DNA from: an uncultured Collinsella sp.
Lineage (GTDB): Bacteria > Actinomycetota > Coriobacteriia > Coriobacteriales > Coriobacteriaceae
Direction: 5' to 3'
DNA length: 15,486 bases
NCBI GenBank assembly: GCA_959602875.1
Contig: CAUGVQ010000046.1
Coordinates: forward strand, 1-15,486
Position 1 is the first letter of the stretch. Each line of letters opens with the position of its first letter. The position numbers and the translations under genes were made by a program. The notes under the pieces were generated by a model. It searched no databases. It was not told the origin of the DNA and saw only the letters and a program-made list of their open reading frames with translations. Below, piece by piece: positions 1-6,142 of this stretch.

Positions 1-887
1 CTATGATCGGCCTCAAGGACGCCGGCATCATCGTTGCGAACGAGTCCACCATGGTCGCCCTTGGTGACGTGCAGTCCGGCGCCTTCATCGTCGGTGTCGT
101 CTCCATCGTTCTTTCGGTCGTGCTGTACTCGATGAACGTCAAGGGTGCGCTTCTCTGGGGCATCATCGTTGCCGCTATCGTCGGTATCCCTCTGGGCGTC
201 ACGCCGATTCCGACCGCTGTTGTCGCTCCGCTTGACTTCAGCACCTTCGGCGCCCCCATGCAGGCGAGCGCTTCCGGCGCCATGGGCCTTATCGAGGCCA
301 TCACCACGCCCACGCTTCTGCTCTTCGCCTTCTCGCTCATGATGAGCGACTTCTTCGACACCATGGGCACCGCCATGGCCGTCGCTAAGCAGGGTGAGTT
401 CCTGACTGATGACGGCAAGGTTGAGGACATCCGTCCGATTCTTATCGTCGACTCCATCGCTGCTGCGGTGGGCGGTTTCTTCGGCGCATCGTCGATCACC
501 ACCTTCGTCGAGTCCTCTTCGGGTGCTGCTGACGGCGGCCGCTCGGGCCTCACCTCCATCGTTACGGGCATCCTCTTCTTGCTCGCTGCGTTCCTTTCGC
601 CTGTCATCAGCTGCATTCCCTCCGCTGCCACCTGCGGCGCGCTGGTCTTTGTCGGCTTCCTGATGATGAGCGACGTCGTCGACATCGACTGGTCCAACAT
701 CCTTGAGGGCTTCCCGACGTTCATGATCATCGCGGGTATCCCGTTCACCTACTCGATTTCCAACGGTATCGGTCTCGGCTTCATCACCTACGTTATCGTT
801 GCCATCGTTACCGGCAAGGTGAAGCAGATCCGTCCGCTCATGTGGGTCGCCGCTGCGGCGTTCCTGCTGTACTTCCTGCTTCTCTAA
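1..887 (+). CDS. NCS2 (AzgA-type) purine permease, 3' part
   Basis: Membrane permease for purine bases (guanine, hypoxanthine or adenine), probably H+-coupled as in AzgA-type NCS2 transporters. The reading frame is open from the window edge to TAA at 885-887. About 295 residues are visible against the usual 430-500, so the N-terminal third lies upstream, and the first ATG at position 3 is an internal Met. Several long hydrophobic segments are evident. Family signatures seen are FFDTMGT at visible residues 117-123, and GASSITTFVESSSGAADGGR at 161-180, which matches the conserved substrate-site region (TSTVTTYxES..G..xGGRTG). The tail ends in a hydrophobic helix. Codon choice is strongly biased to C-ending and GTT/GCT codons, suggesting good expression. 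A strong hairpin follows 35 bases after the stop. The exact purine cannot be assigned from the fragment. Confidence 0.9.
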   Translation, partial: MIGLKDAGIIVANESTMVALGDVQSGAFIVGVVSIVLSVVLYSMNVKGALLWGIIVAAIVGIPLGVTPIPTAVVAPLDFSTFGAPMQASASGAMGLIEAITTPTLLLFAFSLMMSDFFDTMGTAMAVAKQGEFLTDDGKVEDIRPILIVDSIAAAVGGFFGASSITTFVESSSGAADGGRSGLTSIVTGILFLLAAFLSPVISCIPSAATCGALVFVGFLMMSDVVDIDWSNILEGFPTFMIIAGIPFTYSISNGIGLGFITYVIVAIVTGKVKQIRPLMWVAAAAFLLYFLLL

Positions 888-922
888 TACGCTCTGCGCT
901 GTCTGGGCAGTTAGGAACGAAT

Positions 923-960
923 AACGGGCCGATCGCCATGTGCGGTCGGCCCGTTTCGTT
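923..960 (+). terminator. Rho-independent terminator after the NCS2 permease
   Basis: Arms 923-936 and 942-955 pair over about 14 bp with one G-T wobble and a 5-base loop, CATGT. The core is ACGGGCCGA against TCGGCCCGT. A short T-rich stretch, TTTCGTTATTT, follows. It lies 35 bases after the permease stop and ahead of trxB, so trxB is probably transcribed separately. Confidence 0.85.
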
Positions 961-1029
961 ATTTGGGTACATTGCTATCATGTCTGGTGACAAAGATTCG
1001 ATTATCTTCTGAGATTAAGGCGGTTGATT

Positions 1030-1962
1030 ATGAGCGAGCGTACCTTCGATGTTGCGATTCTCGGTGGCGGTCCTGCGGGCTATTCCGCAGCGATATATGC
1101 GGCTCGCTCGGGGCTTTCGGCTGCCGTCTTTGAACAGGGTATGCCCGGAGGCCAAATTACCACTACCGATGTGATTGAGAACTATCCCGGATTCACTTCC
1201 ATATCTGGTGCCGAACTCGGCGATAAGTTCCGCGAGCACGCCGAGGCTGCGGGAGCCGAAACCGTGTACGCGATGGTTGACTCTGTCGAACGCACGCCCT
1301 CTGGAGCATATCAGCTTACGTCCGGCTCAGAGAGCTATGAGTCCCCGACGCTCATCTTGGCTACGGGTGCAGTCCCTCGCACCGCTGGCTTTGTTGGTGA
1401 GGACACCTTCCGTGGCAGAGGCATCTCGTACTGCGCAACCTGCGACGGCATGTTCTATCGCGGCAAGAAGGTGTTTGTGATCGGGGGCGGCAATGCCGCC
1501 TGCGAGGAGGCCCTGTTCCTCTCGCAGATTGCCTCCGAGGTCGTCATGGTTGTCAGGCGCGATCAGTTTCGCGCGCCGCAAGGCGTCGTTGACAAGCTGC
1601 TTGAGCAGCCGAATGTTAGCGTTGCCTATTCCCGCTCAATCACCGCGGTATCCGGTGGCACCTTTATTTCCCAAGTAACGTTTCGCAATAACGAGACGGA
1701 TGAGGAATACACCGAGGAATTTGAAGAGGGGAGCATCGGTATCTTTGTATTCGCCGGTACGATGCCCGTTGTGGAGCTGTTCTCTGACCTCGTCGAGATT
1801 GCCGACGATGAGGGAGTCGTTACCGATGAGGGGATGGCCACGAAGACGCCGGGGCTGTTTGCGGCCGGTGACGTTCGGTCCAAGCGTCTCCGTCAGGTAA
1901 TCACTGCTGCCGCAGACGGAGCTATCGCCGCAACATCTGCCTACCATTACCTTCGAGGATAA
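1030..1962 (+). CDS. trxB: Thioredoxin reductase (NADPH)
   Basis: Cytosolic FAD enzyme of 310 residues that passes electrons from NADPH to thioredoxin. It has the N-terminal FAD motif GGGPAG (12-17), the redox pair C135-A-T-C138 in YCATCDG, a second Rossmann motif GGGNAA (152-157) with RRDQFRA (176-182) for the NADPH phosphate, and the C-terminal FAD motif AAGDVR (about 278-283) followed by RQVITAAADGAIAA. Length and Cys positions match classical low-molecular-weight TrxB. The ATG at 1030 is chosen because AAGGCGG at 1017-1023 sits 6 bases upstream. A TTG at 1024 would be too close to that site. No thioredoxin gene is adjacent, and it appears monocistronic between the permease terminator and a gene-free region. 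Confidence 0.97.
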   Translation: MSERTFDVAILGGGPAGYSAAIYAARSGLSAAVFEQGMPGGQITTTDVIENYPGFTSISGAELGDKFREHAEAAGAETVYAMVDSVERTPSGAYQLTSGSESYESPTLILATGAVPRTAGFVGEDTFRGRGISYCATCDGMFYRGKKVFVIGGGNAACEEALFLSQIASEVVMVVRRDQFRAPQGVVDKLLEQPNVSVAYSRSITAVSGGTFISQVTFRNNETDEEYTEEFEEGSIGIFVFAGTMPVVELFSDLVEIADDEGVVTDEGMATKTPGLFAAGDVRSKRLRQVITAAADGAIAATSAYHYLRG

Positions 1963-1964
1963 TA

Positions 1965-1978
1965 GTTAGGTAGCTAAC
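1965..1978. repeat. Inverted repeat directly after trxB
   Basis: GTTAG and CTAAC, 5-bp arms with a 4-base spacer, start 2 bases after the trxB stop codon. The surrounding 17 bases (1962-1978) match 15 of 17 positions of 2945-2961 inside degV. The stem is too short for a convincing terminator. It belongs to a set of TA-rich palindromes concentrated around degV. Confidence 0.4.
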
Positions 1979-2133
1979 TGACATCGCATGATAAGAGTGC
2001 GGCAACAAGCATCCGAGAGATTTTTCTCAAGTATTGTTATGCATGCAATAAAACTTGCGTCGAGTACTAGTAATGTCGTAGCCAGTCATCCAGGCGCCAA
2101 GATGTTCCTCGATCGACTATCACGATCGATTGC

Positions 2134-2157
2134 CAAACGATTGATTCATATCGTTTG
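2134..2157. repeat. 8-bp inverted repeat in the intergenic region
   Basis: CAAACGAT (2134-2141) and ATCGTTTG (2150-2157) are perfect inverted arms around the 8-base spacer TGATTCAT. A second inverted repeat, TCGATCG-N7-CGATCGA at 2109-2129, lies immediately upstream. It could be an operator or a weak RNA hairpin. No T tract follows, so terminator function is unlikely. Confidence 0.4.
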
Positions 2158-2439
2158 TTGCGATTGACAATGCAATCCCGAACAGTCCGGAGTCGTGTGT
2201 ACGTGTATGTTGAGCTAAACGGGATTTGCTAGACAAGGATGGTGACGTTAGATGATTCGAGTGCGCGCGGATTTGCCTGTACGAGGCTAAAGAGTTGATA
2301 CTTGTAGACGGAGTATGGGTCTGAGAGCGTGGTATTTCAGCAAATTAGCGTTGAGTTTCCGATTTAGGATGTCTTCTTAGCTAAAGTCAGATCAATTACG
2401 CTTTGCAGTCACGATAATATATCTTATGTAAAGTTGATT

Positions 2440-2476
2440 TGTAAAAGGAAAGGGAGGGCGTAAACCCTCCCTTTCT
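2440..2476 (-). terminator. Rho-independent terminator of degV
   Basis: Perfect 11-bp stem: arms 2448-2458 (plus-strand GAAAGGGAGGG) and 2465-2475, with a 6-base loop. On the minus strand the stem is followed by CCTTTTAC, a T-rich tail. It begins about 30 bases after the degV stop codon. Confidence 0.8.
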
Positions 2477-2505
2477 CGTGAGTCGATAACGCTTCGCGTG
2501 CGACG

Positions 2506-3354
2506 TTACTTCCAGTCGTATCCGATGATGATTCCCTTGGACTCGGCGTAGTACGAGCAGAGACCACCGCAGGGCATGATCATGATTTCGGCCTCGGGCC
2601 ATTTGGCGATGATGGCAGCGGCGATTTCCTGGCAGCCTGCTTCATTATCGACATGGTCCATGCATACAAGACCTCCCTTGTAGCCATCGGACTCCATCGA
2701 TTGAATGACCTTGGCAATCATTTTCTTCTGTCCGCGCGTGGGTGCCACGATCTTGATGGTGCCCTCTTCTGAGGCGCAGCCAAGTACACGGATGTTCAGC
2801 TTGTTGGCCAGAATTCCGGCCATCTTGGGCATGCGGCCCGACTTGGTGAGATTCTCGTAGCTGCTAAGCGAGAAAAGGACGGTGGAGTTTTGCTCAATGC
2901 CGTCGATATAGGCGCAAGCCTCTTCAAACGTCGCATCGGGATGGATAGTTAGGTACCTATCTAATAGAATGACGAGCATCTCAAGTTTGCCACCGGCTGC
3001 GCGCGAGTTGACGAGATGGATGCGATGCCCGCCCTCCTCCTGCACGAGGTCGCGCGCCATGGACGCCGCCTCAAAGCTGCCGGAAAGGTTGGCCGAGATG
3101 GTAATGGCGATGACGTTCTCCGCACTCCGGAAAAGCTCTGCCCACTCCCCTGCACTGGGGCAGGCGCTTGAGCTGGCGCTCTTCTCTTCGGCTACGCGAC
3201 GGTTCAGTTCGGCAACATCGAGATTGGCATCATCGGCATACTCGGTGCCACCGACGTTGATCTTGAGTGGCGCGTATGCGTAGAGCGTATCCGGATCCTG
3301 AGGTGTGTAGTCCCTAAGATTGCAGCTCGAATCTGCGATGATCGCCCAGCTCAT
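2506..3354 (-). CDS. DegV family fatty-acid-binding protein
   Basis: 282 residues, the usual DegV length. DegV (FakB-like) proteins bind a fatty acid in the cytosol and, in Firmicutes, present it to a FakA kinase. No FakA gene is in the window. Seen here: N-terminal ADSSCNL (7-13), the Ser-rich SASSSACPS (59-67) where the family has its TSQPS-like ligand loop, ISANLSGSFEAA (87-98), LVNSRAAGG (114-122), and SYENLTKSGRM (165-175), matching the L.YL.KGGRI block. The C-terminus, GGLCSYYAESKGIIIGYD (263-280), differs from the HxGPG ending of classical DegV and suggests a subfamily. ATG at 3354 is preferred over the longer frame because AAAGGA lies 5 bases upstream. It is divergent from the DUF1836 gene. 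Residues 130-137 are encoded by a run of codons rare in this window, overlapping a palindrome. Confidence 0.9.
   Translation of the reverse strand: MSWAIIADSSCNLRDYTPQDPDTLYAYAPLKINVGGTEYADDANLDVAELNRRVAEEKSASSSACPSAGEWAELFRSAENVIAITISANLSGSFEAASMARDLVQEEGGHRIHLVNSRAAGGKLEMLVILLDRYLTIHPDATFEEACAYIDGIEQNSTVLFSLSSYENLTKSGRMPKMAGILANKLNIRVLGCASEEGTIKIVAPTRGQKKMIAKVIQSMESDGYKGGLVCMDHVDNEAGCQEIAAAIIAKWPEAEIMIMPCGGLCSYYAESKGIIIGYDWK
2946..2963. repeat. TA-rich palindrome inside degV
   Basis: TAGTTAGGT and ACCTATCTA form an 18-bp palindrome with one mismatched pair. Its core TAGGTACCTA (2950-2959) is perfect. It falls in degV codons for LLDRYLTI, read as CTA TTA GAT AGG TAC CTA ACT ATC, several of which look rare in this GC-rich window. 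It may be an intragenic operator or a coincidence. Confidence 0.35.
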
Positions 3355-3397
3355 GACAATCCTTTCGTATCGCCCCAACAGCGAGTGTGAGTTTCCT

Positions 3398-3414
3398 TAG
3401 CTACAGTATAGCTA
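3398..3414. promoter_or_regulatory. Candidate operator: TAGCTA-N5-TAGCTA
   Basis: Two self-palindromic TAGCTA half sites (3398-3403, 3409-3414) are separated by CAGTA, in the divergent degV/DUF1836 promoter region. The site overlaps TATACT on the minus strand (3410-3405), a plausible -10 for degV 51 bases before its start codon. The corresponding -35 (CATACC, 17-bp spacer) is weak. A related sequence, CTTAGCTAAAGT at 2376-2387, lies beyond the 3' end of degV and differs at one base from CTTAGCTACAGT at 3396-3407. Confidence 0.45.
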
Positions 3415-3415
3415 G

Positions 3416-3443
3416 TTTTCCATACTAGGTATGCTAGTATCCT
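3416..3443 (+). promoter_or_regulatory. Candidate promoter of the DUF1836 gene
   Basis: TTTTCC (3416-3421) and TATCCT (3438-3443) are separated by 16 bases and lie about 38 bases before the ATG. The match to consensus is modest. Most of the spacer and part of the -10 are covered by the palindrome at 3422-3440. Confidence 0.3.
3422..3440. promoter_or_regulatory. Candidate operator: ATACTAG-N5-CTAGTAT
   Basis: Perfect 7-bp inverted arms around GTATG, the same 5-base spacer as the neighbouring site, centred 25 bp away. It overlaps the candidate promoter for the DUF1836 gene and the weak -35 of degV, so a bound dimer could affect both directions. The adjacent DUF1836 protein is the natural candidate to bind here, which is inference from position and its HTH-like region. 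Confidence 0.5.
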
Positions 3444-3481
3444 AATAGAGCAAAAGATTTCGAGTGTTGGGAGCGTCAGAT

Positions 3482-4105
3482 ATGCAGCATCCTCGGGTTA
3501 TCCCCATGTCCGATGACTCCGGCAGCATCTCGCGAGAGGACATTGCGCCTACGGTCCTGCCGGATGACTTCGTGCGCTCGCCTATGTCGCAGCGGATTCT
3601 CTCCTTCCACTTTCCCCGCTACAACGAGCTACCTTCTGTCGAGCTCTATCGAGAGCAGGTCATCGCTCTTGTGGAGAACGTTTTCGAGCCTTTGAACGAA
3701 TGCTCGGAAGGCCCGTGGCTCACTCCGTCCATGGTGAACAACTATGTGAAGGCGCATCTTTTGAGTTCCCCTCAAAAGAAGCTCTACGGACGCGAGCAGA
3801 TTGCTCGCCTTCTCGTCATCTGCGTGTTCAAGCAGGTGCTGTCCATCTCGGCCATCTCGGATCTCTTCCGTATCCAGAAGATGACCTATATGACCGATGT
3901 CGCTTACGACTATGTAGCAACCGAGCTTGAACGCGCCCTCAGGCACTTTTTCTCCATCGGGGGCGATGATGAATGGGCCGACACCGCTTCGCGCGTCACG
4001 CGGGAGTCCCTGCTCGTTCGAAGTGCTGTTCTTGCTTTCGCTGCCAAGGCTCATCTTGTGGGCTATCTTGATTTTCTTGGGTACGATGAGGCTTCCACCC
4101 ACTGA
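3482..4105 (+). CDS. DUF1836 domain protein, putative DNA-binding regulator
   Basis: 207 residues. The body matches the DUF1836 (YkrK-like) pattern: FPRYNELPSVELYREQVIALVE (44-65), then TPSMVNNYVKAHLLSSPQKKLYGREQIARLLVICVFKQVLSISAISDLF (81-129), and YDYVATELERAL (142-153). The middle block reads like a MerR-type winged helix (Y..xGLL.P...YxREqIARLL...V L S I xx I), so DNA binding is my inference. No signal peptide or membrane segment is visible. ATG at 3482 is chosen because GGGAG at 3469-3473 is 8 bases upstream. GTG 3464 and TTG 3467 lack a site, and ATG 3506 has none either. It is divergent from degV with palindromes between, suggesting it regulates itself and degV. Residues 1-40 are variable and probably flexible. 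Confidence 0.85.
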   Translation: MQHPRVIPMSDDSGSISREDIAPTVLPDDFVRSPMSQRILSFHFPRYNELPSVELYREQVIALVENVFEPLNECSEGPWLTPSMVNNYVKAHLLSSPQKKLYGREQIARLLVICVFKQVLSISAISDLFRIQKMTYMTDVAYDYVATELERALRHFFSIGGDDEWADTASRVTRESLLVRSAVLAFAAKAHLVGYLDFLGYDEASTH

Positions 4106-4138
4106 TTACATGCTGTCATGCGACATGGACTGAATGCA

Positions 4139-4174
4139 ATGCGCCCCTGGAGCGATTGTGCTCCAGGGGCGCAT
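4139..4174. terminator. Bidirectional terminator between convergent genes
   Basis: Perfect 15-bp stem: ATGCGCCCCTGGAGC (4139-4153) against GCTCCAGGGGCGCAT (4160-4174), with loop GATTGT. It lies between the 3' ends of the plus-strand DUF1836 gene and the minus-strand NlpC/P60 gene. T-runs on either side are weak, but stem length and position support termination for both. Confidence 0.75.
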
Positions 4175-4200
4175 GGAATAGCTGAAATTCCTATTTGGAT

Positions 4201-5448
4201 CTAGAGCTGTCCGCCGCCTAGGAAGGTGCCGTACCAGCCGATGTTGCCGTAACCGGCTACCTGACCGGGGCGCGTAGCGCCAAACACCTGGCCGTTGCCC
4301 ACGTAGAAGGCAACATGACCGGGGAAGAAGACGACGTCGCCGTACTGGAGCTGGCTCACGCTCGTGGTGAAACGTCCAGCGTTGTTACGGAAATACGTAT
4401 ACTGACCGCCTGAGGTGCGCGGCAGCGTGATGCCGATCTTCTGGTAGGCGTAGTAGACGAGACCGGAGCAGTCAAAGCCGCCCTCTGCGAGGCTCTCGCC
4501 GCCGCTGACATAGGGCTGGCCAGCCATTTGGAGGGCATAGCCAACGGGAGTCGAGACCGTAGCGGTGCCACCGCCCGTAGAGGGAGTCTCGGGTTCGGGC
4601 TCCGGTTCGGGCTCCGGTTCAGGCGCAGGGGTTGGTGTGTTGTTCTGGCTGCCGCCGCCAGAGGGCTGGTTCTGGTTCTGATTGTCACCCTGGTTGTTAG
4701 TGCTCTGGTTGCCATTCCCCTGGTTGTTGTTGCCAGAAGTAGAGCCGCCGTTGTTGGAGGTGCTCTGGTTACCGGTGACGGGGACCTGGGAGGCACCGTT
4801 GGAGGCGTCCTGGGCAGACTGCATGCCGGCCGCGAGGTTCTCATCCTCCTTGGCCTCGGCCTCAATCTGGGCCTGAACCTCAGCGGAAAGCGAATCGACC
4901 ACCGCCGCCGCGCGTGCCTGGTTTTCGGCCTGTGCGTCTACCTTCGCCTGGGTGTCGGAGAGCGCCTGCTGCTGCTCGGTCTGCTGCTGTTGAAGCTGGA
5001 CCTGGAGCTCCTTGACGGACTCGATAGCGTTGGTCTGAGCGTCGTTGACCTTGCTCACGTAGAAGACGCGCGAAATGAGGTCCGTGAAGTCCTGCGAGCT
5101 GAGAAGGATGTCAATGAGGCTGACGCTCCCCTTCTTATAGTCGGAGGACACGTTGTTGGAGAGAAGTGCCTGGGCGGACTCAAGCTCGGTCTGCGTATCG
5201 GCAATCTGGGACGCCGTCTCCTCGAGCTGAGCGCCCGCCTGCTGGAGCTCGGTCTGGAGCGCCTGGTACTCGGCACCGATCTCGGCAAGCTGGGCCTTGG
5301 CGGCATCAAGCTCGGACTGAGGATCGGCGTAGGCGCTCACCGGCTGCAGGGTGATATAGGGGGCGGCGCCGGAAAGACCGAGGACGCCGGCAAGGGTAAG
5401 GGCGGAAATACAACGCACGGCACGACGGGTACGTGGTTGGAAGGTCAT
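4201..5448 (-). CDS. Secreted coiled-coil NlpC/P60 peptidoglycan hydrolase (PcsB/CwlO-like)
   Basis: 415 residues. Basic N-terminus and hydrophobic core (about 8-33) with a likely signal peptidase site after VSAYA (41), so it is exported. Residues 43-205 are a Q/E/A-rich coiled coil containing SLIDILLSSQDFTDLISRVFYVSKV (about 109-133), the block typical of PcsB/CwlO N-domains. Those hydrolases are often activated by FtsEX. Then comes an N/Q/S/G-rich linker (about 218-270), an (EP) stretch (about 276-286) and the NlpC/P60 domain. The domain has catalytic C327 in FDCSG and H378 in GHVAFYVG. The usual third polar residue, about 12 after the His, reads as Gly390 (VFGA where IHA is common). Start ATG 5448 is preferred over a longer frame because it begins the signal peptide and GGGGG lies 8 bases upstream. 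Likely role is cleavage of peptide stems during growth or division. Confidence 0.92.
   Translation of the reverse strand: MTFQPRTRRAVRCISALTLAGVLGLSGAAPYITLQPVSAYADPQSELDAAKAQLAEIGAEYQALQTELQQAGAQLEETASQIADTQTELESAQALLSNNVSSDYKKGSVSLIDILLSSQDFTDLISRVFYVSKVNDAQTNAIESVKELQVQLQQQQTEQQQALSDTQAKVDAQAENQARAAAVVDSLSAEVQAQIEAEAKEDENLAAGMQSAQDASNGASQVPVTGNQSTSNNGGSTSGNNNQGNGNQSTNNQGDNQNQNQPSGGGSQNNTPTPAPEPEPEPEPEPETPSTGGGTATVSTPVGYALQMAGQPYVSGGESLAEGGFDCSGLVYYAYQKIGITLPRTSGGQYTYFRNNAGRFTTSVSQLQYGDVVFFPGHVAFYVGNGQVFGATRPGQVAGYGNIGWYGTFLGGGQL
4592..4620 (-). repeat. 12-bp tandem repeat encoding (Glu-Pro)n
   Basis: Plus-strand unit GGTTCGGGCTCC occurs twice (4592-4603, 4604-4615) followed by a partial copy, GGTTC. 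On the coding minus strand it gives alternating Glu-Pro in the linker before the NlpC/P60 domain, a common extended wall-spanning spacer. Copy number may vary between strains. Confidence 0.7.
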
Positions 5449-5498
5449 GAAGAAAACCCCCGAAGGTACGATGATAGTGTTACAGGGCCTTAACAAGT

Positions 5499-5539
5499 AT
5501 AGAGGCAGGCCCCGTGCTTGTCATAGGGCCTGCCTCTAT
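5499..5539 (-). terminator. Terminator-like hairpin downstream of apt
   Basis: Perfect 14-bp stem: arms 5499-5512 and 5526-5539 around a 13-base loop. The arms include AGAGGCAGGCCC and GGGCCTGCCTCT. It lies 52 bases past the apt stop and 50 bases before the start of the NlpC/P60 gene. The T-run after the stem on the minus strand is weak (ACTTGTTAA). It probably ends the FHA-MerR-apt operon. Confidence 0.65.
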
Positions 5540-5591
5540 TGTGAAAAACCTTCAAAACGATGAGGGTTCCGCGCAGCTTTTCTTAAGTTCT

Positions 5592-6125
5592 CTAACGGGA
5601 CTTCACAAGCGAGAAAATATCGAAATCGCCGAGTTCGGCAAGCGTCTTGCGAGGGTTCAGGAACTCGAGCTCGAGGATGCAGCCAAAGCCGGCAACGGAG
5701 GCGCCGGCCTTCTCGACGAGCTTTGCGGCGGCGCAGATGGTGCCACCGGTAGCGATGAGGTCGTCCACGAGCAGCACCTTGTCACCGGGCTCGAGCGCAT
5801 CGGCATGAATCTCGATCGTATCGGTGCCGTATTCGAGCTCATAAGTCTCGGAGATCGTCTTGCGCGGGAGCTTGCCGGGCTTGCGTGCGGGGATGAAGCC
5901 GGCGCCGAGAGCGATGGCCACGGGGGCGCCCACGAGGAAGCCGCGCGCCTCGGGACCGACGACCTTGGTGATGCCCTGACCCTGGAAATGGCCGGCAATC
6001 GCGTCGATGGCGGCCTTCAGGACATCGGCGTTGGCAAAGAGCGGTGTGATATCCCTAAAGATGACGCCGGGCTCCGGGTAATCGGGAATGGACGGAATGT
6101 ACGCATCAAAATCAAGGTCGGTCAT
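5592..6125 (-). CDS. apt: Adenine phosphoribosyltransferase
   Basis: 177 residues, normal for Apt. It converts adenine and PRPP to AMP in the cytosol (purine salvage). The classical N-terminal block IPDYPEPGVIFRDITPLF is at 13-30, VGPEARGFLVGAP (56-68) contacts the base, a flexible-loop segment RKPGKLPRKTISETYELEYG covers 81-100, and the PRPP-binding signature VLLVDDLIATGGT is at 117-129. The ATG at 6125 has GAGGGGG just upstream (GGGATCC spacer). Only 17 bases separate it from the stop of the upstream MerR gene, so it is probably the last gene of the FHA-MerR-apt operon, followed by a strong hairpin. A purine permease lies elsewhere in the window. Confidence 0.97.
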   Translation of the reverse strand: MTDLDFDAYIPSIPDYPEPGVIFRDITPLFANADVLKAAIDAIAGHFQGQGITKVVGPEARGFLVGAPVAIALGAGFIPARKPGKLPRKTISETYELEYGTDTIEIHADALEPGDKVLLVDDLIATGGTICAAAKLVEKAGASVAGFGCILELEFLNPRKTLAELGDFDIFSLVKSR

Positions 6126-6142
6126 GGATCCCCCTCATTTGT

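Larger units (their letters stand above)
1963..2440. other. Gene-free, AT-richer intergenic region
   Basis: About 480 bases between trxB and the degV terminator contain no credible reading frame on either strand. The stretch is visibly poorer in G+C than the flanking genes. It holds several inverted repeats: GTTAG-gtag-CTAAC (1965-1978), TACTAGTA (2065-2072), TCGATCG-N7-CGATCGA (2109-2129), CAAACGAT-N8-ATCGTTTG (2134-2157) and TTAGCTAA (2377-2384). CGATTG occurs three times (2127, 2138, 2161). No hairpin with a run of T that would clearly terminate trxB is visible. I do not recognise a known RNA family. A small RNA, a decayed gene, or a long regulatory leader could all fit. Confidence 0.55.

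Noticed and set aside
1962..2961. 15-of-17-base repeat between the trxB end and degV interior as direct repeats of a mobile element
   Set aside because: No transposase or integrase lies between them, one copy is inside an intact gene, and matches of this size are expected by chance several times in 15 kb.
4592..4620. Tandem 12-bp repeats as part of a CRISPR or other array
   Set aside because: They are in frame and encode a Glu-Pro linker. There are no spacers.
4528..5493. 321-codon plus-strand frame opposite the NlpC/P60 gene
   Set aside because: Its Leu/Gly/Val-rich product mirrors the Gln/Glu/Ala coiled coil of the minus-strand gene. It has no ribosome site or recognisable domain.
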